Shown piece after piece: positions 1-8,619 of a stretch of 53,879 bases of DNA. The notes below the pieces were generated by a model. The model did not search any database. It saw only the letters and a program-made list of their open reading frames with translations, and was not told where the DNA came from. Source of the stretch: Deinococcus sp. GTDB taxonomy: Bacteria > Deinococcota > Deinococci > Deinococcales > Deinococcaceae. The translations under genes and the position numbers were made by a program. The DNA is taken from contig NZ_JANYGJ010000133.1 of the NCBI RefSeq assembly GCF_025362455.1, positions 1 to 53,879 of the forward strand, written 5' to 3'. Position 1 is the first letter of the stretch; the number at the start of each line of letters is the position of its first letter.

Positions 1-1
1 G

Positions 2-967
2 GCCGCCACCAACAGGCCCGACGTGCTCGACGCCGCGTTGCTGCGGCCCGGACGCTTTGACCGTCAGGTCGTCGTGGACGCCCCGGATGTCAAGGGCCGC
101 GAGACGATTTTGAAGATTCATGCCAGAAAAAAACCACTGGAGGCCAACGTGGACCTCAATGCGGTGGCCCGCCGCACGCCCGGCATGGTGGGCGCCGACC
201 TGGAGAACCTGCTGAACGAGGCAGCGCTGGGCGCGGCCCGCGAGCAGCGTAGCCGGATCACCAACCGCGACATCGACGAGGCGCGTGACCGGGTGCTGAT
301 GGGACCGGAGCGGCGCAGCATGGTCATCGGCGAGAAGGATAGGCGCATCACGGCCTACCACGAGGTCGGGCACGCGCTGGCGGCGCAACTGCTGCCGCAC
401 GCTGACCGCGTTCACAAGCTGACCGTGGTGCCGCGTGGGCGAGCGCTGGGCGCGGCCATGTACACCCCCGAAGACCGGATGCACCACACCGAGGCGGCAT
501 TGCTCGACCGCATCGCCGTGGCGCTTTCCGGGCACGCCGCCGAGGACGTGGCGCTGGGCACCGTCACCACCGGGGCGCAAAACGACTTCCAGCAGGCCAC
601 CAACATCGCCCGCAAGATGGTTACCGAATGGGGCATGAGCCGCCTGGGCAACATCGCGCTCCAGCAGGACAACGGCTACCTGGGACTCCCCGGCGAGCGC
701 GGCCTGTACAGCGAGGACACCGCCGAGCGCATCGACGACGAGATGCGCCGCATCATCGGCGAGCAGTACGAGCGCACCCACGCGCTGCTCGCCGAGCACG
801 TCCACCAGATGCACCGCCTGGTCGACGCGCTGATTATTCACGAGACGCTCAGCGGCGAGCAGTTCGGCACCGTCCTGGCGGGCGGCACCCTGGAAGCGCC
901 CGACCACGGCCCCGTCGAGGCCACCGAAAGCGCCCCGATGGGGACATTGAAACCTGGCGGCGTCTAG
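2..967 (+). CDS. ftsH: ATP-dependent zinc metalloprotease FtsH, C-terminal part (cut by window edge)
   Basis: Membrane-anchored AAA+ protease that unfolds and degrades membrane and short-lived cytosolic proteins. The frame is open from base 2 and begins inside the AAA+ second region of homology (AATNRPDVLD...LLRPGRFDR), so the N-terminal membrane part and Walker motifs lie outside the window. The zinc-binding HEVGH motif is at about bases 359-373, and the TTGAQNDFQQAT segment around 570-600 supplies the usual third acidic ligand. About 321 codons are visible, ending in TAG at 965-967. A strong hairpin follows at 1044. Identification is by the protease motif and the SRH sequence, both characteristic of FtsH. 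Nothing abnormal is seen in the visible part. Confidence 0.96.
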   Translation, partial: AATNRPDVLDAALLRPGRFDRQVVVDAPDVKGRETILKIHARKKPLEANVDLNAVARRTPGMVGADLENLLNEAALGAAREQRSRITNRDIDEARDRVLMGPERRSMVIGEKDRRITAYHEVGHALAAQLLPHADRVHKLTVVPRGRALGAAMYTPEDRMHHTEAALLDRIAVALSGHAAEDVALGTVTTGAQNDFQQATNIARKMVTEWGMSRLGNIALQQDNGYLGLPGERGLYSEDTAERIDDEMRRIIGEQYERTHALLAEHVHQMHRLVDALIIHETLSGEQFGTVLAGGTLEAPDHGPVEATESAPMGTLKPGGV

Positions 968-1043
968 GAAAACCCCTCTGCAAGCAGGTCTGCGACTCAC
1001 ACAGGGGGCGAGGGGTCAACAGCGGCCTTCCAAACTTCCACAT

Positions 1044-1073
1044 AAGGCCCCGCCAGTCCATCAGCGGGGCCTT
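1044..1073 (+). terminator. Hairpin downstream of ftsH
   Basis: Perfect 10-base arms AAGGCCCCGC (1044-1053) and GCGGGGCCTT (1064-1073) with a 10-base loop, about 80 bases after the ftsH stop. There is no clear T-run on the + strand, so it may act only partly as an intrinsic terminator. Confidence 0.65.
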
Positions 1074-1161
1074 CACCGTTCCCACTCCCCACTTCCCTCT
1101 TTTCCCGCGCACCGCGCACCGCACCCAAGCTTTTCCCACAAGCCACACGCCCGCCATGCTC

Positions 1162-1167
1162 TACCCT
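1162..1167 (+). promoter_or_regulatory. Leaderless -10 box TACCCT
   Basis: TANNNT box ending 7 bases before the ATG at 1175. The spacing would put the transcription start at or next to the start codon. Confidence 0.5.
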
Positions 1168-1174
1168 ATCCTCC

Positions 1175-1795
1175 ATGTTCACCTTCCCCGAAGCCGCCAC
1201 GCTGCCGCCCAGACGGGTGGGTCAGGAAAGCCTGCTGCTGGGCAGATACGCCTCCCGGTTGCCCAACGCCTTCGTGCTGGACGCCGATTTCGAGGAAGGC
1301 TTCTACCGCCGTGCCAACCTGCCGGAGCAACTGCGGCGGCTGTTCGCGGGCGTCAACCCCAGGCGCATCGACGAAGACCTGCTCGAAGTGCTGTGTCACA
1401 CCGCCTCCCGGCTGGTGCGCACCTCGGCGCTGATGGACGACAGCGTGCAGCTCTTTTTGCGGGCGCTGAACAATTCAGGCGTGCTGGGCGGGCAGCCCGG
1501 CAACACCCCGGACGCCGAATTTCACCTGCGCCGCCCGGACGAGCGCCGCAGCGAGCGCGGTCACGGACGGTTGCCGGGCAGCGAGGTGCTGTTTGCGCTC
1601 AAGCGGCTGTGGGCCAACGACTGGCTGTTTGACGCCCTGGTCGCTCGCCTGGACACTGCGGGCAGCATCGCCCTGGAGGCCCGCCCGGCGCTGATCTTCG
1701 CCGGGCCGCCCGGCACGCCCGACCCCGAACTGGCCGAGGCGCTGGGGGCCTTTGAAGCCTGGCAAAGCCCGCTGGGCCTGGTGGGGTTAGCCTGA
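1175..1795 (+). CDS. Conserved hypothetical protein
   Basis: Unrecognised 206-residue protein with no signal peptide, membrane segment or known catalytic motif. It is rich in Leu, Ala and Arg and reads as a soluble, largely helical protein. The first half (FVLDADFEEGFYRRANLPEQLRRL) and middle (ALMDDSVQLFLRALNNSG) are well-formed coding sequence, which argues against a chance frame. The ATG is preceded at 7 bases by TACCCT, fitting a leaderless mRNA. It ends just before a tandem repeat of about 15 bases (cctgaacgatactgg-like, 1792-1830) that leads into the MFS gene, so the two may be co-transcribed. Function unknown. Confidence 0.7.
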   Translation: MFTFPEAATLPPRRVGQESLLLGRYASRLPNAFVLDADFEEGFYRRANLPEQLRRLFAGVNPRRIDEDLLEVLCHTASRLVRTSALMDDSVQLFLRALNNSGVLGGQPGNTPDAEFHLRRPDERRSERGHGRLPGSEVLFALKRLWANDWLFDALVARLDTAGSIALEARPALIFAGPPGTPDPELAEALGAFEAWQSPLGLVGLA

Positions 1796-1884
1796 ACAGT
1801 GCTGGCCTGAACGATACTGGCCTGAACAACACCGTCCCTGGCAGTCTGATAGGGCCGCGCTCCTGGGCGCTGGGACTGATCGGC

Positions 1885-3000
1885 ATGCTGCTGTTCTTGA
1901 ACGTCTACGCGCCGCAGAGCCTGCTGCCGGTGCTGGCGCGGGAATTCGGGGTGTCCTCGGCGCAGGTGGGCACGGTGATCGGGAGCACGACGCTGGCCGT
2001 GGCACTGGCCTCGCCGCTCGCCGGGTTGATCGCCGACGCGCACGGGCGGCGCCGGGTCATTCTGGGCGCCTTTGCGCTGCTGACCTTGCCGGGCGTGCTG
2101 GCGGCCCAGGCCCAGACGCTGGGGGCGCTGAACCTGGCCCGCTTCGGCCAGGGCCTGCTGATTCCGCTGGTGATGGTCGCCGTCAGCGCGTATCTGGCCG
2201 AGGAGGCGCCGCCTGAGCGCTTTGCCCGGCTGCTGACCGCCTACGTCACCGGCACCATCGTCGGTGGCTGGGCCGGGCGGCTGCTCAGCGGCCTGGCCGA
2301 GCACGCGGGCAACTGGAAGGTGGCCTTCTGGCTGCTGGTGCTGAGCAATGCGCTGGCCCTGGGCGTCGCCGTCGTCGGCCTGCCCCGTGAGACTAAGTTC
2401 GTGCCGCAGCGCCAAATGCCGGAGGTGCTTCAAACCCTGCGCTCACACCTGCGCAACCCGGTGCTGCTGCTGACCTGCCTGAACGGCTTTCTGATTCTGT
2501 TCGTGCTGGTCTCGGTCTTCAACACGGTCACCTTGCGGCTGGCGGGCACGCCGTATGGGCTGGGCAGCGGCCCCATCGGCGCGGTGTTTACGGTGTACCT
2601 GCTGGGCGCGGTGATTACGCCGGTCGCGGCCCCGGCCCTGGCGCAACGGGGTCCGCGCTGGGCGCTGGGCACGGCGGTGCTCACCGGTCTGGTCGGTCTG
2701 GCCTTGACGCTGGCTCAGCCACTGCCGCTGCTGATCCTGGGGCTGGCGGCACTCGCCTGCGGGGTGTTTCTGGCCCAGGCTGCCTCGCTCAACGCCGTGC
2801 AGCAGAGCGTCCAAGCGGGGCGGAGTCTGGCCACCGGGCTGTACAACCTCGCCTATTACGGCGGCGCCTCGGTGGCGAGCGTCCTGGCAGGGGCAGCCTT
2901 TGATTATCAGGGCTGGAACGCGGTGGTGGCCCTGTGCGCGGCGGCGATGCTGGCGGCCCTGTGGGTCGGGCGGCGGGCCTGGCGGAGTTTGGCGACCTGA
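1885..3000 (+). CDS. MFS exporter, YnfM/arabinose-efflux-like
   Basis: Major facilitator superfamily inner-membrane exporter with 12 predicted hydrophobic helices. It carries the loop 2-3 signature GLIADAHGRRRVILG and a helix 5 segment GGWAGRLLSGLAEHAGNWKVAFW that resembles E. coli YnfM-type proteins. Substrate cannot be read from sequence. The start is uncertain. The ATG at 1885 falls inside the first predicted helix, and the frame stays open upstream to 1756 but offers only CTG codons there. The protein may therefore begin at a CTG, or at 1885 with a shortened first helix. A 15-base tandem repeat covers the region just upstream. Stop TGA at 2998-3000. Confidence 0.85.
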   Translation: MLLFLNVYAPQSLLPVLAREFGVSSAQVGTVIGSTTLAVALASPLAGLIADAHGRRRVILGAFALLTLPGVLAAQAQTLGALNLARFGQGLLIPLVMVAVSAYLAEEAPPERFARLLTAYVTGTIVGGWAGRLLSGLAEHAGNWKVAFWLLVLSNALALGVAVVGLPRETKFVPQRQMPEVLQTLRSHLRNPVLLLTCLNGFLILFVLVSVFNTVTLRLAGTPYGLGSGPIGAVFTVYLLGAVITPVAAPALAQRGPRWALGTAVLTGLVGLALTLAQPLPLLILGLAALACGVFLAQAASLNAVQQSVQAGRSLATGLYNLAYYGGASVASVLAGAAFDYQGWNAVVALCAAAMLAALWVGRRAWRSLAT

Positions 3001-3018
3001 ACTATTCGCCCGACTGTT

Positions 3019-3420
3019 TTATTCGCCAGATTGACGGGCATAGTTGCGCCGGATCAATCCCCCGGCGCGGCGCAGGCCCAGCCGCTCGTAGAACGGAACC
3101 ACCTCGTCGTCACACATCACGTCCACCATGTAGAGGTGGTCCAGCTCGGCGAGCAGCAGGCGCATGATCTCGCTGCCAAGCCCGCGCCCCTGGTACTCCG
3201 GCAGCACCTCCAGCAGCGGGATGTAGGCGCTGAGCACCCCGTCGCTGATCGCCGTCGCAAAACCCACCACCCGCTCGCCGTCGTGAGCCAGCACAGCGCG
3301 GTAACTGGACCGGAGCAGCTTCAGCAGCGTCTCAGGCCGGGGCGGATCAGGCCAGCCGACGAAGAAGCCGGTCAGTTGCGAGGACATCAGGTGGTGCGGA
3401 TCGGTGGAGTAGGCGATCAT
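3019..3420 (-). CDS. GNAT family N-acetyltransferase
   Basis: Small cytosolic acetyl-CoA-dependent acyltransferase of the GCN5-related fold, 133 residues. The acetyl-CoA pyrophosphate-binding loop is seen as EYQGRGLGS, preceded by the strand-4 sequence AYIPLLEVLP and followed by the typical FYERLGLRRAGG motif near the C-terminus. Length is normal for a single-domain GNAT. Substrate unknown. It is divergent from the second GNAT at 3465, and the two share a 44-base intergenic region holding TAGACT on the minus strand (3431-3436) and TACACT on the plus strand. The ATG at 3420 is the first start. Confidence 0.9.
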   Translation of the reverse strand: MIAYSTDPHHLMSSQLTGFFVGWPDPPRPETLLKLLRSSYRAVLAHDGERVVGFATAISDGVLSAYIPLLEVLPEYQGRGLGSEIMRLLLAELDHLYMVDVMCDDEVVPFYERLGLRRAGGLIRRNYARQSGE

Positions 3421-3451
3421 CGGTGGAGGCAGTCTAGCGGAGCGAGTTCTC

Positions 3452-3457
3452 TACACT
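3452..3457 (+). promoter_or_regulatory. Leaderless -10 box TACACT
   Basis: TANNNT box ending 7 bases before the ATG at 3465. Confidence 0.5.
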
Positions 3458-3464
3458 GCTGGGG

Positions 3465-3875
3465 ATGCTCGACCTCAAGCCCCATCTGCATGAACCGGAC
3501 ACCCTCGGCCTCCTCGCCCTCTCGGTCTACCCTGACCCGGCGCGGCTGGAGCGGGCGCGGCGGCAGTATCAGGAACGCGGGCACTGGCTGCTGGGACTGG
3601 AGGAGGGTGGGCATGTGGTCGGACTGATCGGCCTGGAGCTGACCGGGCCGGGTCGGGCGACCATCCAACACATCGGGGTGCGTCCAGACTGCCGCAACCA
3701 GGGCACCGGGCGCAAGCTGATCGATGGCGCGATCATTCAGCTTGGGCTGGACACCCTCCAGGCCGAGACGGACGCCGATGCTGCCCGGTTTTACGAACGC
3801 TGCGGCTTCGCGGTCACGTCGCTGGGCGAGGTGTACCCCGGTGTGGAGCGCTTCCGGGCCGTCAGAACCACCTGA
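3465..3875 (+). CDS. GNAT family N-acetyltransferase
   Basis: Second small GNAT acetyltransferase, 136 residues, divergent from the one at 3019-3420. The acetyl-CoA loop reads RPDCRNQGTGRKLI and is preceded by TIQHIGV (strand 4). The C-terminal DADAARFYERCGFAVTSLG matches the usual ADAVAFYEKLGF region. The two proteins are not close copies of each other. Substrate unknown. A TACACT box just before the ATG suggests a leaderless transcript. A mobile-element relic starts 30 bases after the stop. Confidence 0.9.
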   Translation: MLDLKPHLHEPDTLGLLALSVYPDPARLERARRQYQERGHWLLGLEEGGHVVGLIGLELTGPGRATIQHIGVRPDCRNQGTGRKLIDGAIIQLGLDTLQAETDADAARFYERCGFAVTSLGEVYPGVERFRAVRTT

Positions 3876-3905
3876 ACTTCGCTGACATCGACTTCCCACG
3901 CCTCA

Positions 3906-4039
3906 TACGGACTCCGCTAAATTCCTTAACTTCCGAAAAGGCGCCGGAAGTTAATCCATACCGCAGAGTCCCTAGTTGCTCCTACTCCCGTTGGTCGGAT
4001 TTCATCGTTTTTACAAAACGATTCAAGTCGGAGTCCGTA
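3906..4039. mobile_element. 134-bp MITE-like element with 3-bp target duplication
   Basis: Terminal inverted repeats TACGGACTCCG (3906-3916) and CGGAGTCCGTA (4029-4039) are perfect over 11 bases. The element is flanked by the direct duplication TCA (3903-3905 and 4040-4042). Inside are two perfect hairpins: TTAACTTCCG/CGGAAGTTAA (3926-3935, 3945-3954) and ATCGTTTT/AAAACGAT (4004-4011, 4015-4022). No transposase gene fits in it. A TNA duplication is typical of some IS5-family elements, so an IS5-type parent is an inference only. The right copy of TCA is the stop codon of the minus-strand DUF1501 gene. Confidence 0.75.
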
Positions 4040-5317
4040 TCAGACGATGCCCAGCCCGGCGCCCGGTTTGAAGCCGGGAAACACGGCGGCCAGGTTCGGG
4101 TGGTGGAACTGTTGGAGCACAATCTCGCTGAACACGGCGCGGTAATCGGTGGTCACGTCCAGATCGGTCCTCTCGAAAAGCTGCTCGGTGGCCAGGCCCG
4201 GCCAGCGGCCATACAGCTTGCCGCCCCTGACCTGCCCGCCCAGCACGAGCATGGCGCCGCCGTGACCGTGATCGGTGCCGCCGGAGGCGTTTTCATCCAG
4301 GCGCCGCCCGAATTCGCTGAGCACCACCACGGTCAGGCGCTGCTCGAATTTTTCAGGGGCGGCGGCCAGGTCCTGATAGAGCGCCCGCAGGCCGGTGCCC
4401 AGCTCGCCGAGCAGGCTCCAGAAGTGCTCGCCCTTCTTGTTGCCCTGATACTGGTGGGTGTCCCAGCCGCCGAAATCCAGCGCCGCCGCCCGCACGCCCA
4501 GGCCGCTGCGAATGGAACGCGCCAGGGTCTGGAGGCCGTCACCGAAGGAGCCTTCCGGATAGTTGGCGCCGCCGCCGGGCGCGTAGTCGCCCCGCGTGCG
4601 GCTGGAGATGGTCGCCAGCGTTTTCAGGGTGCCCCGGCCAGCGGCGGCCAGCGCGGTGTCGCCGGTCCAGAGCTTTTCCAGGCGGGTACTGAGGTACTTC
4701 AGCTCGTCGTCGTTGTCCGAAAAGCGCAGGTCCTGAAGGCGCTGGGCGGTCACGGCGTCCGGGCGCCCGCGCAGGTTCGAGGGTAGGCGGTCTTGCAGCG
4801 CCATCGCGGGGGTCAGCGCCATTGCTGGAGTCAAGAGGGCCGAGGTGCCGGGCAGGGTATCCAGAAAACGGGCCATCCAGCCGTTGGGATCGCCGCTCAG
4901 GCCGGGCATGCCGCCCCGGTCCAGCGTCTCCTGGGCCTCGAAATGGCTGCGGCCTCCGCCGGGCAGGCCGGTGGCTGGAATGACCGCCAGCACGCCCTGT
5001 CGGTACAGATCGTGCAGCGGCTCCAGCGCGGGGTGCAGGCCCAGCGGGGTCTGGCCCAGCAGACCGAGTTCGAGCGCGGCGCCCTCGCCCCTCAGCGGCA
5101 CTCGCAGTTCGGTCCGGGCCGCCTCGTAGAGTGCCCGGTCCGGGCCACCCAGCGGCGGCAGCACGCTCAGGGCGTCCCAGCCGCCGCGCAGAAAAATAGT
5201 GAGCAGTACGTTCTGGCTGCTATCGGGCGTATCTGCCAGCGCCAGACCGGTCAGCCGCCCGCCCGACATGGCCGCGATGGCCGCCGAGCAGCCCATCAGA
5301 AAGGTGCGTCTGTTCAT
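4040..5317 (-). CDS. DUF1501 domain protein, Tat-exported
   Basis: 425-residue exported protein of the DUF1501 family, which has an alkaline-phosphatase/sulfatase-like fold. The N-terminus MNRRTFLMGCSAAIAAMSGG is a twin-arginine signal with a hydrophobic core ending near LALA. The rest shows family features such as LRGGWDALSVLPP, HSFEAQ-type HFEAQETLDRG, GGWDTHQYQGNKKGEHFWSLLGELG and LSEFGRRLDENASGGTDHGHGG. It lies 34 bases downstream of the DUF1800 gene on the same strand, the usual pairing, so both are probably one operon and exported together. The biochemical role of the pair is not established. Its TGA stop is part of the target duplication of the adjacent mobile relic, so translation is intact. 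Confidence 0.93.
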   Translation of the reverse strand: MNRRTFLMGCSAAIAAMSGGRLTGLALADTPDSSQNVLLTIFLRGGWDALSVLPPLGGPDRALYEAARTELRVPLRGEGAALELGLLGQTPLGLHPALEPLHDLYRQGVLAVIPATGLPGGGRSHFEAQETLDRGGMPGLSGDPNGWMARFLDTLPGTSALLTPAMALTPAMALQDRLPSNLRGRPDAVTAQRLQDLRFSDNDDELKYLSTRLEKLWTGDTALAAAGRGTLKTLATISSRTRGDYAPGGGANYPEGSFGDGLQTLARSIRSGLGVRAAALDFGGWDTHQYQGNKKGEHFWSLLGELGTGLRALYQDLAAAPEKFEQRLTVVVLSEFGRRLDENASGGTDHGHGGAMLVLGGQVRGGKLYGRWPGLATEQLFERTDLDVTTDYRAVFSEIVLQQFHHPNLAAVFPGFKPGAGLGIV

Positions 5318-5351
5318 CTGGATACCGTCATCTCAAACCTCATCGGCAGCC

Positions 5352-7196
5352 TCACTTGCGGAAGAATTCCGGGGCCATCAGCGCGAAGCTGACGGCGCCT
5401 TGCAATCGGCCTTCGAGCTGCCCGGCGTCGCTGATCTCGGCGTCCGGGTCACCGCCTTCACTCAGCACCTCGATCATCACACCTCTCAGGGCGGCGGGCT
5501 TGTAGCCGTAGAGCCGCATCAGCCAGAAGTCGGCGAGGTCGGTCGGCCTCTTGCGGCCCCCGCTCTCCTTCACCACGCTGCTTCTCCAGCGTTCGTTGTC
5601 GCTGCGGGCGAAGCTGTTCATGGTCTGCCAGGCGCGGAGCATGGTGGTGCTGCTGCGCCAGGCGGCGCCCACATCCGGGTAGCCGTTGGGGGCGGGCCAG
5701 CCGTGCGGCTCCTGGCCCATCCAGGCGACGTGGCCGGTGGTGTCGAAGCTGGGCTTGAGGTCGGTGTTCAGGGCGCGGGCGGCGCTGACGAACAGCTCCA
5801 GCGGGCGCTTTTGCTTGCCGCCCCAGGTGGAGGCGAACTCGCCTGAGAGCACGATCACCCGCACCGTCTGGGCGATCTGGTCGGGGGCCTGGCGGGCACC
5901 GTGAAAGGTGCTGGCGGCGGCGTCCACCAGGGCCTGCGGCGGGTTGTCGCCGACCAGGCGGCGCACCAGTTTACGGGCCATGTAGCGGGCGGTGCCGGGG
6001 TGGTCGGCCAGGGCACGCAGCACGTCCAGGCCGTCTTGTCTGGGGGCCTGATCGGGCGGCAGGTCGCGGCCCAGCACCAGCTTGCGAAAGCGGTCATGCC
6101 AGGGCGTGTACATCAGAAAAGTGCCGTCCTTGCCCACGCCCTGCTGCCACTGTTCATTATTCAGGTTGTCGTTCATGCGCCAGCCGGTAAAGGCGCGGGT
6201 GGCCTCGTAGACGTCCTCGTCGACGTAACCGACAGGCTGGCCCTGGCCGAAGCCGGGCACGTCTTTTTGCCGCGTCACGCCCAGGTAGTTCTCGGCGCCC
6301 AGGGTGTGCAGCTCGAACAGCTCGCGGGCGTAGTTCTCGTTGGGGCCGCCCCGGCTGCTCGACGCGTTGTCGAGGTACTTGAGCATCACCGGATGGCTCG
6401 CCACCTTCACCAGCAGCGCGTGGAAGTTGCCCAGCGCCCCGGCCCGCAAGATGCGGTCATAATCGCCGAACAGCGGCGGAATCTGCTCGTCGCGGCCCGG
6501 ATCGACGTTGAAATGGTCGTGCCAGAACTCGGTCAGGCGCTCCAGAAGCTGGCGCTCGCTGTAGGTCTTGCGCAGGATGCTGGCCAGCCGGGTCTCGTTG
6601 GTCGGCTGGTAGATGACCTCGTAATCCTTCTTGTCCTGCGGCATTCCGGCGTAGTGCTCCTGCCAGAGCTGTCCGTAGGGCTTGTTCAGGGTGCTCAGGC
6701 CGGACAGCTTCTCGTCGCAGGCGCTGTCGTCGATGGCCGCCGGACCGAGTTGCCGCTCCAGCCAGCTCCTGAGCTTGTCGCCCGGCGACTTGCCGCTCAG
6801 CGCCGCCCAGGCGCTCCAGTCGCCGCCGCGCGGCCCGTAGGCCAGCCGGGTGAGGGTGACCAGTGCCAGCGAGGGCGGCGCCAGCAGCCTGTCGGGCGCT
6901 CCGGAGGCGGGGCCGGGCACCTTGAGTCCGGGCAACGTGAGTCCGGGCAACGTGAGTCCGGGCGGGCCGCGCTGGGCCAGAATCAGCGGCGCCGAGGCCG
7001 TCAGCAGCGCCGCGCCGCCGAGCTTGAAGGCCGTGCGGCGGGTGATGTGGGCCGGGCTGATGTGGGCCGGGCTGGTGCGGGCCGGGCTGATGTGGGCCGC
7101 CACAGTCCTGAGCGGCGAGGGCAGGGCAAGCGAATCGGATGAGGACGAATCGGGTTTGGACTCAGGTGACTCCGGCACGGCACACCTCCACGGCAT
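5352..7196 (-). CDS. DUF1800 domain protein, Tat-exported
   Basis: Exported DUF1800 family protein, first gene of the DUF1800-DUF1501 pair. The core matches the family: FWHDHFNVDPGRDE, NASSSRGGPNENYARELFELHTLG, ARAFTGWRMND, FLSGEFAS-like VLSGEFASTW and HGWPAPNGYPDVG. The twin-arginine signal is THITRRTAFKLGGAALLTASAPLILA-like, about residues 50-75, unusually far from the first start. The leader before it contains a degenerate 5-residue repeat (HISPA/RTSPA/HISPA) and a second repeat (LTLPG x2, LKVPG) follows the signal. A GTG at 7101 would give a shorter leader of about 18 residues and may be the real start. Enzymatic role unknown. Confidence 0.9.
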   Translation of the reverse strand: MPWRCAVPESPESKPDSSSSDSLALPSPLRTVAAHISPARTSPAHISPAHITRRTAFKLGGAALLTASAPLILAQRGPPGLTLPGLTLPGLKVPGPASGAPDRLLAPPSLALVTLTRLAYGPRGGDWSAWAALSGKSPGDKLRSWLERQLGPAAIDDSACDEKLSGLSTLNKPYGQLWQEHYAGMPQDKKDYEVIYQPTNETRLASILRKTYSERQLLERLTEFWHDHFNVDPGRDEQIPPLFGDYDRILRAGALGNFHALLVKVASHPVMLKYLDNASSSRGGPNENYARELFELHTLGAENYLGVTRQKDVPGFGQGQPVGYVDEDVYEATRAFTGWRMNDNLNNEQWQQGVGKDGTFLMYTPWHDRFRKLVLGRDLPPDQAPRQDGLDVLRALADHPGTARYMARKLVRRLVGDNPPQALVDAAASTFHGARQAPDQIAQTVRVIVLSGEFASTWGGKQKRPLELFVSAARALNTDLKPSFDTTGHVAWMGQEPHGWPAPNGYPDVGAAWRSSTTMLRAWQTMNSFARSDNERWRSSVVKESGGRKRPTDLADFWLMRLYGYKPAALRGVMIEVLSEGGDPDAEISDAGQLEGRLQGAVSFALMAPEFFRK

Positions 7197-7434
7197 GCCC
7201 GCGCCCTCGACTGGCCGGGAGCATGAGAGCTGAGTCTACGGCGGGGCGCCGAGCTGACCATGTGTTCAGTCTGAGACGTTCTCATCATCGGCGGTCAGCC
7301 CAACAGTGTCCGCTCAACCGTGTCGGCCCAGAGGCTCAGACCGGGACGGTGAGTGGCCGATGTACCCCGCTTCAGAACGATGAGTTCACCGTCAGAATCC
7401 TGTCATTTTGATGGGTTTATATTTACTTACCCTT

Positions 7435-8391
7435 ATGAAACAGCTCAAGCGAGCGCTCCAGTGGCCCCGGCAGCTTTCTCTGGCCACCGAGGACCTTCCC
7501 GACCCCAACGTGCTGGCCGTGAGTGCGGGGCCGGACCGGTGTGGCTACTACATCTACGCCACCAATATCGACGCTGGCAACGCCCGGCGCGTCAACGTAC
7601 CGGTGGTGTTCAGCCCGGACCTCGGCGACTTCACCCTGATCGGCGACGCCCTGCCCGTGCTGCCCGACTGGGCGCGGCCCGGCTTTACCTGGGCGCCGGA
7701 AGTCACCTGGACCGGGCAGGAATTCCGGCTATATTTCACCGCCCGGCTGCGCGGCACCGGGCGCCAGGTCATCGGCGTGGCGAGCAGCCCGCATCCCCAG
7801 GGGCCGTTCGTCGCCGAGACCACACCGCTGCTGACCATGCTGCCCCAGGGCGGCGCCATCGACGCCAGCACCCTGCGCACCGGGGATGGCCGCCTGTTTC
7901 TGTACTGGAAAAACGACGGCAACGCCGTGAAGCGCCCAACCTACCTGTGGGGCGCCGAGCTGAGCGCCGACGGCCTGCGCCTGATAACGGAGCCCGCCGC
8001 TGTGCTGGGCGCCAGCGAACTCTGGGAGCGGGCACTGGTCGAGGCGCCCCAGGTCATCGAGGACGCGGGGCGGTTTCACCTGCTGTACTCCTGCGCCGAC
8101 TACGGCAACGAGACCTACGCGGTGGGCCACGCCAGCGGCCCCAGCCCACTCGGTCCTTTCGGTAAGGACAGTACGCCGCTGCTGACCTCCTACGACACGG
8201 TGGCTGGCCCCGGCCACAGCCACGCCTTTCGCAGCCACAGCGGCCAGTGGCACCTGGCCTACCACGCCTGGGACGCCGGACGCTGCGGCTACCCCACAGG
8301 ACGCCGCCGCCTGCACCTCTCACCGCTGCACCTGGACGGCCAAGCGGCGCGGGTGATATTGCCGGAACTGAGCGCCCAGGCCAGCGACTGA
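7435..8391 (+). CDS. GH43/DUF377-type glycoside hydrolase (five-bladed beta-propeller)
   Basis: About 318-residue cytosolic protein with no signal peptide. It shows the acidic triad pattern of glycoside hydrolase family 43: Asp23 in LPDPNVLAV (general base), Asp in GAIDASTLRT (pKa modulator) and Glu in LVEAPQVIED (general acid), each at the start of a propeller blade. FTWAPEVTW and GPGHSHAF are also typical. Family members act on arabinan or xylan oligosaccharides; the substrate here is unknown. The frame is also open to a TTG at 7408 and an ATG at 7411. I prefer 7435 because the propeller begins soon after it. No Shine-Dalgarno is visible for any of them. Confidence 0.85.
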   Translation: MKQLKRALQWPRQLSLATEDLPDPNVLAVSAGPDRCGYYIYATNIDAGNARRVNVPVVFSPDLGDFTLIGDALPVLPDWARPGFTWAPEVTWTGQEFRLYFTARLRGTGRQVIGVASSPHPQGPFVAETTPLLTMLPQGGAIDASTLRTGDGRLFLYWKNDGNAVKRPTYLWGAELSADGLRLITEPAAVLGASELWERALVEAPQVIEDAGRFHLLYSCADYGNETYAVGHASGPSPLGPFGKDSTPLLTSYDTVAGPGHSHAFRSHSGQWHLAYHAWDAGRCGYPTGRRRLHLSPLHLDGQAARVILPELSAQASD

Positions 8392-8488
8392 GCAAGAGGC
8401 GAATGATCGCCGAAGAGGTGCGCCCGTCGGGTATGCCAGGCGGCTTTCGTAGGTCCAATGGTCAAATTCAGAGACCAGATCCAGAAAA

Positions 8489-8607
8489 TTGTCATTCTGA
8501 GCACAGCGAACGATCTCGTAGCTTAAGCATTTGCCGTTAAAACGATGACACTCTGAGGTTTTGTAGAGCTGAAGTCGGTAGACCCTTCGCCCTGCTCAGG
8601 GTGACAA
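8489..8607. repeat. Dispersed palindromic intergenic repeat
   Basis: Ends TTGTCATTCTGAGCA (8489-8503) and TGCTCAGGGTGACAA (8593-8607) are inverted repeats matching at 13 of 15 bases. The right half (8577-8608) recurs with changes at 44357-44388. This is the type of intergenic repeat that produces spurious VTLNAVKGL-like ORFs. No coding function is seen. Confidence 0.6.
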
Positions 8608-8619
8608 CTTCTTCTGTAC

